The position numbers were made by a program, and so were the translations under genes. A model generated the notes under the pieces. It was not told the origin of the DNA, did no database searches, and worked only from the letters and a program-made list of their open reading frames with translations. Of a DNA stretch of 19,327 bases, positions 14,124-19,327 are shown piece after piece (position 1 is the first letter of the stretch; the number at the start of each line of letters is the position of its first letter). Source of the stretch: Paraktedonobacter sp035294465 (GTDB lineage: Bacteria; Chloroflexota; Ktedonobacteria; Ktedonobacterales; Ktedonobacteraceae); contig DATGKW010000165.1 of assembly GCA_035294465.1 (NCBI GenBank), positions 1-19,327 on the forward strand. Direction: 5' to 3'.

Positions 14124-14870
14124 ATGAGTGCAATTGTGAAAAAGGGCCCTTTGCCTCGCTATTATCAGCTCAAAGAGATTATGAGAGAGAAAATTCGCGT
14201 TGGAGAATGGAAGCCTGGGGATCTTATTCCTTCTGAACGCGAGCTTGGCGAACAATACGGTATTAGCCGTATGACGGCGCGGCAAGCGATTACAGAGCTG
14301 GTGAACGAGGGTCTCTTCTATCGCGAACAGGGCAAAGGAACGTTTGTCAGTCGCCATAAGATTACCCAGCAATTGATCAATTTGACTGGCTTTACTGAGG
14401 ACATGAAGGCTCGTGGGCAGCGAGCCGGTTCAAGAGTCATCTCGGCCGAGATGATTCCGGCGGATGAAGTGCTGGCCGAACACCTGAGGATCAAGCCCGG
14501 CCAGATGGTCTTCCGCCTGCAACGCCTGCGCCTGGCCGATGATGAGCCGCTGGCGCTTGAAATATCCAACTTGAGCTTTATAGGCTGCGAACGTTTGCTG
14601 GAAGAAGATCTGGAGAGGAATTCGCTCTATCGCTTGCTGGAGGAAGAGTACGGGCAGATGTTAATGGAGGCCGAGCAAGAGCTGGAAGCGGGATTGATGG
14701 GTCCCGAGGAGGCCGAGCTCCTTCAGGTTCCTACCGGCAGCGCGGCGCTGTTCATTCGCCGCACAACATACACCGAACGCGACCATCCTATCGAATACGC
14801 TAAATCAGTCTATTGTGGTAATAAATATGTCTTCTTTACGCGTATGAAACGCGAGCAGCTGGTGCGTTAA
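14124..14870 (+). CDS. GntR/HutC-family repressor, probable NagR/DasR-type amino-sugar regulator
   Basis: This 248-residue protein has an N-terminal winged helix-turn-helix (about 10-76: PRYYQLKEIMREKI, PGDLIPSERELGEQYGISRM, TARQAITELVNEGLFYREQGKGTFV). A C-terminal UTRA effector domain follows (about 90-240: LTGFTEDMKARG, LRLADDEPLALEIS, RTTYTERDHPIEYAKSVYCG). NagR/DasR relatives release DNA when GlcN-6P or GlcNAc-6P binds the UTRA domain. The start is placed at ATG 14124 because the helix-turn-helix domain begins just after it; the longer frame from TTG 14037 adds residues without family resemblance. The ribosome-binding site is weak (AAAGG, 13 nt away). The gene heads the murQ-kinase-nagZ operon and diverges from nagA. 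Three or four matching operator-like sites nearby make it the likely local regulator. Confidence 0.88.
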   Translation: MSAIVKKGPLPRYYQLKEIMREKIRVGEWKPGDLIPSERELGEQYGISRMTARQAITELVNEGLFYREQGKGTFVSRHKITQQLINLTGFTEDMKARGQRAGSRVISAEMIPADEVLAEHLRIKPGQMVFRLQRLRLADDEPLALEISNLSFIGCERLLEEDLERNSLYRLLEEEYGQMLMEAEQELEAGLMGPEEAELLQVPTGSAALFIRRTTYTERDHPIEYAKSVYCGNKYVFFTRMKREQLVR

Positions 14871-14919
14871 CCATCAGATATCCACCCGGCAGTATTTCGA
14901 ACGAGAAGGAGCAACATAT

Positions 14920-15834
14920 ATGGCAAATGAGCCAGAGGCAGTTACCACTCTGGAAACAGAGAGTGTGAATCCCGCGACCGTAGAAATCGACCGTATGAGC
15001 GCCCTGGAAATCGCGCAGGTAATGAATGCCGAGGACGCGAAGGTTGCCGAGGCGATCAAACAGGAACTGCCCCAGATCGGCAGAGCCATTGAAGAGATCG
15101 CGACGCGTCTGAGGCGCGGCGGTCGCCTGATTTACGTGGGGGCCGGGACCTCCGGGCGCCTGGGGGTGCAGGACGCTGCCGAGTGCCCACCAACCTTCAA
15201 CGTGCCTGCTGAGCAAGTGATCGGCTTGCTGGCCGGGGGACCAATGGCGCAAACGCGCGCGCAGGAAGATCAGGAGGATAGTGAAGAGGCGGGTAAAGCG
15301 GATGTAGCCAGGTTGAATCTTACCTCCGACGACGTAGTGGTGGGGATTGCCGCCAGTGGGCGCACGCCTTACGTGTTGGGGGCGGTAAACTACGCAAACG
15401 CGCGCGGGTCACTAAGCATCGGGATTGCCTGCAATCGCGACACACCATTGGAGAAGATCGTGCATATTATGATTGCTCCTGTTGTTGGCCCGGAAGTGAT
15501 TACCGGTTCGACGCGCCTGAAAGCAGGGACGGCGCAGAAGATGGTATTGAATATGCTCAGCACGGGTAGTATGATTCTGCAGGGTAAGACCTTTGGCAAT
15601 TTGATGGTTGATGTACAGGCCACGAACTATAAGCTCCACCAGCGCGCATTGAAGATCATCCAGACTGTCACCGGCCTGGATCGGGAGAGCGCGGAGAATC
15701 TGCTACAAAAAAGTGGCGGGCAGGTCAAGACGGCGATCCTGGTTGGGAAAACGCATCTGGAGCCAGAGCAGGCGCGGGAGCAGCTCGCGGCCCATAACGG
15801 CAATTTGCGTGCAACATTGGATGCATTATTATGA
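14920..15834 (+). CDS. murQ: N-acetylmuramic acid 6-phosphate etherase
   Basis: This 304-residue protein is of exact MurQ length. It cleaves the lactyl ether of MurNAc-6P to give GlcNAc-6P and D-lactate in the cytoplasm. It contains the family N-terminus VNPATVEIDRMSALEI (16-31), the SIS-domain phosphosugar loop YVGAGTSGRLGVQDAAECPP (72-91) with the conserved Glu88, SGRTPYVLGA (146-155) and TGSTRLKAGTAQKMVLNMLS (195-214). A helical tail with a UBA-like fold (about 240-304) closes the protein. GAAGGAG lies 8 nt before the ATG. The gene is 49 nt after gntR, and its TGA overlaps the kinase ATG (ATGA). MurQ is diagnostic for recycling of the organism's own or foreign peptidoglycan. Confidence 0.96.
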   Translation: MANEPEAVTTLETESVNPATVEIDRMSALEIAQVMNAEDAKVAEAIKQELPQIGRAIEEIATRLRRGGRLIYVGAGTSGRLGVQDAAECPPTFNVPAEQVIGLLAGGPMAQTRAQEDQEDSEEAGKADVARLNLTSDDVVVGIAASGRTPYVLGAVNYANARGSLSIGIACNRDTPLEKIVHIMIAPVVGPEVITGSTRLKAGTAQKMVLNMLSTGSMILQGKTFGNLMVDVQATNYKLHQRALKIIQTVTGLDRESAENLLQKSGGQVKTAILVGKTHLEPEQAREQLAAHNGNLRATLDALL

Positions 15835-16736
15835 CAGAGACATACTATCTTGGTGTCGATGGCGGCGGCAGCAAGACGCTAGCAGTGATTGTGAACGAGC
15901 GCGGCGAGGAGATCGGGCGCGGGCTGGCCGGGGGCGCGAATTATAACGCAATCGGCCTGGAGGCTGCGGTGCAGCATGTCCATACCGCTGTCGCGCAGGC
16001 CGCGCAGGTCGCGGGCTGCCAGCTTCCCGTGCGCAAAGCCTGGCTTGGACTGGCCGGAGTTGATCGCCAGGCCGACCACGACCTGCTCCTGCCTCGTCTA
16101 CGCGACCTGGCCGAGCAGGTGCGCCTAACCAACGATGGAGAACTATTGCTGGCAGGTCTGGCAAAGGCTGTTGGCGTGGTATTGATCTCCGGTACCGGTT
16201 CGATTGCCCTGGGTCGCGACGCTTCAGGGCGCAAAGCCAGGTCAGGAGGCTGGGGACATATTCTGGGCGACGAGGGCAGCGGCTACGCAATTGCGCAGCA
16301 AGCCCTCCAGGCGGTCGTGCGTGCCTCCGATGGCCGAGGACCGCAGACAGCCCTGCGCGAGCGTATACTTCAGGCGTGGAATTTACGCGATACCGACGAG
16401 TTGATCGGCGAAATCTACGGCGAGCAGGACAAGGCGAAAATCGCCAGCATCTCCTCCTGGGTCATGATCACAGCGCGAGCCGGAGACCAGGTAGCCGCAG
16501 GGATCGTCCAGCACGCGGCAAAGGAACTGGCCCTCGCGGTCCACGCGGTTTGCCAGCGCCTGGATTTTTCTCGCTGCGAGATTCCCCTGGCCCTGGGTGG
16601 TGGCCTGCTGATCAACGAGCCTGATTTTTGTACGCAGGTCATTCAGCACATTCGCTACACCCAGCCTATCGGGCAAGTCGTGCTGGTCTCGCAGCCCACG
16701 CTGACCGCGGCCAGAGCAGCGATGCAGTTGGAATAG
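15831..16736 (+). CDS. BadF/BadG-type ATPase, probable GlcNAc/MurNAc kinase (MurK/NagK-like)
   Basis: This 301-residue ASKHA-fold kinase resembles eukaryotic GlcNAc kinase and clostridial MurK. Visible motifs are the phosphate loop GVDGGGSKT (8-16), Asn-Asp102 in TNDGELLL as likely catalytic base, the second phosphate motif LISGTGSIALG (118-128), GGWGHILGDEGSGY (139-152) and the adenosine-motif glycines LALGGG (253-258). It would phosphorylate GlcNAc and/or MurNAc at O6. Its 4-bp overlap with murQ argues for MurNAc as at least one substrate, because the importer in this window does not phosphorylate its cargo. It is 14 nt upstream of nagZ. No AnmK or AmgK/MurU gene is present in the window. 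A plain NagK specificity is the alternative. Confidence 0.88.
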   Translation: MTETYYLGVDGGGSKTLAVIVNERGEEIGRGLAGGANYNAIGLEAAVQHVHTAVAQAAQVAGCQLPVRKAWLGLAGVDRQADHDLLLPRLRDLAEQVRLTNDGELLLAGLAKAVGVVLISGTGSIALGRDASGRKARSGGWGHILGDEGSGYAIAQQALQAVVRASDGRGPQTALRERILQAWNLRDTDELIGEIYGEQDKAKIASISSWVMITARAGDQVAAGIVQHAAKELALAVHAVCQRLDFSRCEIPLALGGGLLINEPDFCTQVIQHIRYTQPIGQVVLVSQPTLTAARAAMQLE

Positions 16737-16750
16737 AAAGGAACACGACC

Positions 16751-18361
16751 ATGCCGGACGCGGTAGATGATCTGACGTTAGAGCAGCAAATTGGCCAGAT
16801 GCTGATGGTAGGCTTTGCAGGCGTGACGCCAACACCCCAGCTGGTGAAGTTGATCCAGCGCTACTACGTTGGCAATATCGTCCTCTTCTCGCGCAATGTG
16901 CGAGATATTCAGCAATTACACGAGCTGACAACCAGTTTGCAAGAGATCGCCCGCCTGGCCGGTCAGCGTTATCCCCTCTTAATCGCCATTGATCAGGAGA
17001 ATGGTATGGTCCGGCGTCTGGGAGCCGATGCGACGACCTTCCCCGGCAACATGGCACTGGGGGCGGTGGGTGATGAGCAGAGCGCCTGCGATGTCGCGCT
17101 GACTGCGGGTCTGGAATTGCGCGCATTGGGTGTCAATCTCAACCTGGCTCCAGTGGTGGATGTGAACAATAACCCGGCCAATCCGGTCATTGGTGTGCGC
17201 TCGTTCGGTGAAGATCCACAGCAGGTGGCACGCCTGGCTAACGCAGAGATTCGAGGCTACCACAAAGCGGGCGTGGCGACCTGTATTAAGCATTTCCCTG
17301 GTCATGGCGATACAACCACAGACTCACACTTATCCATGCCCATTGTGCCTTACGAGATGGAGCGCCTGGAAAGAATTGAACTGGTACCATTCAAAAGCGG
17401 CATCGCCGCCGGGACCGACCTGGTGATGACCGCGCATATTTATTTCCCGGCCCTGATGGGTTCGACCCATCTGCCGGCCACACTTTCGCCCACTGTGGTT
17501 CGCCAGCTTCTGCGCGAGCAACTCGGCTTTCAGGGGATTATTGTGACCGATTGCCTGGAGATGAACGCGGTCTCAGAAACGGTTGGCGTAGGAAGAGGCG
17601 CGGTTCTGGCCTGCCAGGCCGGCAACGATCTGATCTTGATCTCACACCGTTATGATCGCCAGTTAGCCAGCCTCGAAGCGCTCAAAGCGGCTGTACAGGC
17701 CGGAGATATCTCGCCCATGCAGATTCGGCAATCTGCCGGGCGCATTCTTGCCCTGAAAGAGCGCCTGCAAAGCCAGGCGCTGGAACAACCCGTTGATCTC
17801 GATCTGGTGGGCAGCCCGGCGCACCGCAGGCTGAGCGACACAATTTACGAGCGCTCAACGACGCTGGTGCGCGATGACAAAAAACTGCTCCCACTTCACC
17901 TTGAGACAAATCAGCGTCTGCTCGTCGTCTATACACACCGCGATATTTGGACGCAGGTGGAGGACAAGGGATATCCAGAGGACTTTCTGGTTGAGAGTCT
18001 GCAAAAGCGCCATGCCAATACCAACGCGGTCAGACTAACCGAGCAAACGACGCCCGCAGAGTACGAAGAACTCTACAGCGCAGCCAGATTAGCCGATGTC
18101 ATCCTGATGGTTACAGTCAACGCTCTACTGGACGAGCAGCAAGCGAAGGTTATGCGCAATTTGCTCGCCACGGGATGCCCGCTGATTGGCCTGGCCCCCT
18201 ACAGTCCCTACGACCTGCTCGCTTTCCCCGAACTCGGCACCTACCTCGTCACCTACGAATACACGCGCCCGGCCATCGCTGCTGCCGTGCGCGTGCTTTT
18301 CGGCGAGATTGCTCCCCAGGGCAAGTTGCCGGTGAGCTTGCCTACCGGCGCTAGTAAATAA
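16751..18361 (+). CDS. nagZ: GH3 beta-N-acetylhexosaminidase (NagZ-like, two-domain)
   Basis: This 536-residue glycoside hydrolase family 3 enzyme removes terminal beta-linked GlcNAc from muropeptides or chito-oligomers. The TIM barrel (about 1-340) carries the NagZ signature KHFPGHGDTTTDSH (180-193), whose Asp191/His193 pair is the acid-base dyad of the family. The nucleophile is Asp267 in VTDCLEM, and IDQENGMVRRL (80-90) is also typical. A second alpha/beta domain follows (about 360-530), as in Bacillus and other two-domain enzymes. There is no signal peptide, so it should act in the cytoplasm on imported substrate. AAAGGA lies 8 nt before the ATG at 16751; in-frame codons upstream lie within the kinase gene. 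Some two-domain relatives act as phosphorylases, which cannot be judged here. Confidence 0.92.
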   Translation: MPDAVDDLTLEQQIGQMLMVGFAGVTPTPQLVKLIQRYYVGNIVLFSRNVRDIQQLHELTTSLQEIARLAGQRYPLLIAIDQENGMVRRLGADATTFPGNMALGAVGDEQSACDVALTAGLELRALGVNLNLAPVVDVNNNPANPVIGVRSFGEDPQQVARLANAEIRGYHKAGVATCIKHFPGHGDTTTDSHLSMPIVPYEMERLERIELVPFKSGIAAGTDLVMTAHIYFPALMGSTHLPATLSPTVVRQLLREQLGFQGIIVTDCLEMNAVSETVGVGRGAVLACQAGNDLILISHRYDRQLASLEALKAAVQAGDISPMQIRQSAGRILALKERLQSQALEQPVDLDLVGSPAHRRLSDTIYERSTTLVRDDKKLLPLHLETNQRLLVVYTHRDIWTQVEDKGYPEDFLVESLQKRHANTNAVRLTEQTTPAEYEELYSAARLADVILMVTVNALLDEQQAKVMRNLLATGCPLIGLAPYSPYDLLAFPELGTYLVTYEYTRPAIAAAVRVLFGEIAPQGKLPVSLPTGASK

Positions 18362-18530
18362 TCACCGATCAGATACACCCTCAAGGGCGGCGACTGGCCA
18401 GAGTTATCCATTGTGTAACCTGCCGTCTGGTTTAATCGTTTACAGGCATAGCAAAGCGCGGAATAGGGGCAGGTATATATTCCTTTCTTTTATACCTACT
18501 GGAAATAAGTTTTTCGCCGGAAAGAAACGT
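18362..18530. other. Intergenic region with a 7-bp inverted repeat
   Basis: No terminator is evident after nagZ. AGGTATA (18471-18477) and TATACCT (18491-18497) are perfect inverted arms 13 bp apart, about 35 bp before the next ATG. They reuse the outer letters of operator site B with a wider spacer. TTTACA at about 18449 could be a -35 box but lacks a good -10 partner. Confidence 0.35.
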
Positions 18531-19327
18531 ATGAAGAGCATAGCAGCAAAAATATGGCGACTTGTCTGTGACAATCCATGGGTTAGATGGCCTGGCATCC
18601 TTGTAGGGAGTGCCTTTCTTTTCACTCTCTATCTGCTCATTAGCAGGACGGTCATCTATAACTCGGATAACGCGAGCATCGTCCTTGAGGGGCAGGCGAT
18701 GGCGCAGGGAAATTTTCTGCTGCACGGTTGGTATATGCCGACGGATAGCTTTCTTACCATTGAGATCCCTTTGTACGCGCTCGGCCTCAAGCTCGGCTTT
18801 GCGCCGACTGCCTTGCTTCGTCTCATTCCCGCGCTCCTCTATACGCTTATGGTTGTCTGCGGCGGCTATCTGGCTTCCATGCTGCTTGAGAGGAAGCGGC
18901 GTGTCTGGAGCCTGCTGGCCTTTCTGGGGATTGTGGCTTTCCCGCTGACCATGGTGCAAGGCTTCTTGATCGGGCCTATCCATATCGGCACAGTTTTGCA
19001 GATCATCGTGGGACTCATCGCTTATAGATTTTTCTTGCTCAGGGAAAGGGGCAGGATGCTGGCCTTTGCCGTTGTAATGCTGATGGTCGTCCTGACGACC
19101 GTGGGAGATCCCTTTGCCCTGGTCTTGTTCGAGCTGCCACTTGTCCTGGCCGAGCTTGTGCAGATGCTGGCGACCAGGAAGTTTCTCTTCCAGGAGCGCG
19201 TAATGATCGCGGGCACGCTGCTAGCGACCGGCCTGGGGTTTGGCATACGCTTGATGTTGGGTGCAGCGGGCACGCATATTCTCCAGACCTCGGGCTTTGT
19301 GCCTACAACCCTGCCGGGCATGCTGCA
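18531..19327 (+). CDS. Polytopic membrane protein, 3' end beyond the window (partial)
   Basis: The frame is open from ATG 18531 to the window end (265 complete codons). Hydrophobic segments lie near residues 20-40, 95-118, 126-146, 150-170, 176-195 and 224-244. The first extracytoplasmic loop (41-94) holds TVIYNSDNASIVLEGQAMAQ and a LLHGWYMPTDSF phrase. An acidic residue soon after helix 1 is a feature of GT-C glycosyltransferases and their relatives, so a lipid-sugar-dependent glycosyltransferase or related envelope protein is possible, but no family is securely recognised. The ribosome-binding site is weak (GGAAAG). It is co-oriented with nagZ but separated by 169 nt, so it is probably a separate unit. 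Confidence 0.75.
   Translation, partial: MKSIAAKIWRLVCDNPWVRWPGILVGSAFLFTLYLLISRTVIYNSDNASIVLEGQAMAQGNFLLHGWYMPTDSFLTIEIPLYALGLKLGFAPTALLRLIPALLYTLMVVCGGYLASMLLERKRRVWSLLAFLGIVAFPLTMVQGFLIGPIHIGTVLQIIVGLIAYRFFLLRERGRMLAFAVVMLMVVLTTVGDPFALVLFELPLVLAELVQMLATRKFLFQERVMIAGTLLATGLGFGIRLMLGAAGTHILQTSGFVPTTLPGML

Noticed and set aside
16628..16750. Longer nagZ frame starting inside the kinase gene
   Set aside because: AAAGGA before ATG 16751 and the GH3 N-terminus (LTLEQQIGQMLMVGF) fix the later start.

Overview
The window reads as a chromosomal stretch of a free-living heterotrophic bacterium that is moderately GC-rich by eye. The protein types fit a Chloroflexota (Ktedonobacteria-like) soil bacterium: a large beta-CASP metallo-hydrolase, a dipeptide-type ABC importer with an exported lipoprotein, HutC-type GntR control, and a polytopic membrane protein like those multiplied in that class. 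This placement is by impression only. No rRNA, tRNA, CRISPR array, transposase or phage gene is visible.

Layout. 1-1272 (-): a ROK-family transcriptional regulator with a near-perfect sigma-70 promoter. 1520-5002 (+): an 1160-residue beta-CASP metallo-beta-lactamase protein, probably an RNA nuclease, preceded by a 23-bp perfect inverted repeat and ending in three tandem copies of a ~128-residue KH-like module. 5003-5156: a spacer that folds into a long rod-like hairpin. 5157-5363 (-): a 68-residue excisionase-type helix-turn-helix protein. 5379-5961: an AT-rich gene desert that ends in a 32-bp perfect palindrome.

12141 down to 5962 (-): a five-gene dipeptide/oligopeptide-type ABC import operon in the order lipoprotein, permease, permease, ATPase, ATPase. 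A textbook intrinsic terminator lies between the lipoprotein gene and the first permease gene. 12539-13729 (-): nagA. 14124-18361 (+): gntR, murQ, a BadF-type sugar kinase and a GH3 nagZ-like hexosaminidase, tightly packed and divergent from nagA. 18531-end (+): a truncated polytopic membrane protein.

The right half is a coherent salvage pathway for peptidoglycan (and possibly chitin) amino sugars that has no PTS gene. The importer would bring in muropeptides or amino-sugar oligomers. NagZ would release GlcNAc and MurNAc, and the kinase would phosphorylate them. MurQ would turn MurNAc-6P into GlcNAc-6P plus lactate, and NagA would deacetylate GlcNAc-6P. Sites resembling the TGGTCTAGACCA operator of DasR/NagR repressors lie at the nagA promoter, possibly at the gntR promoter, and in front of the transporter operon. 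This ties the otherwise generic dipeptide-type transporter to the amino-sugar regulon. That link, the multi-repeat beta-CASP protein and the unexplained long inverted repeats are the items most worth following up.
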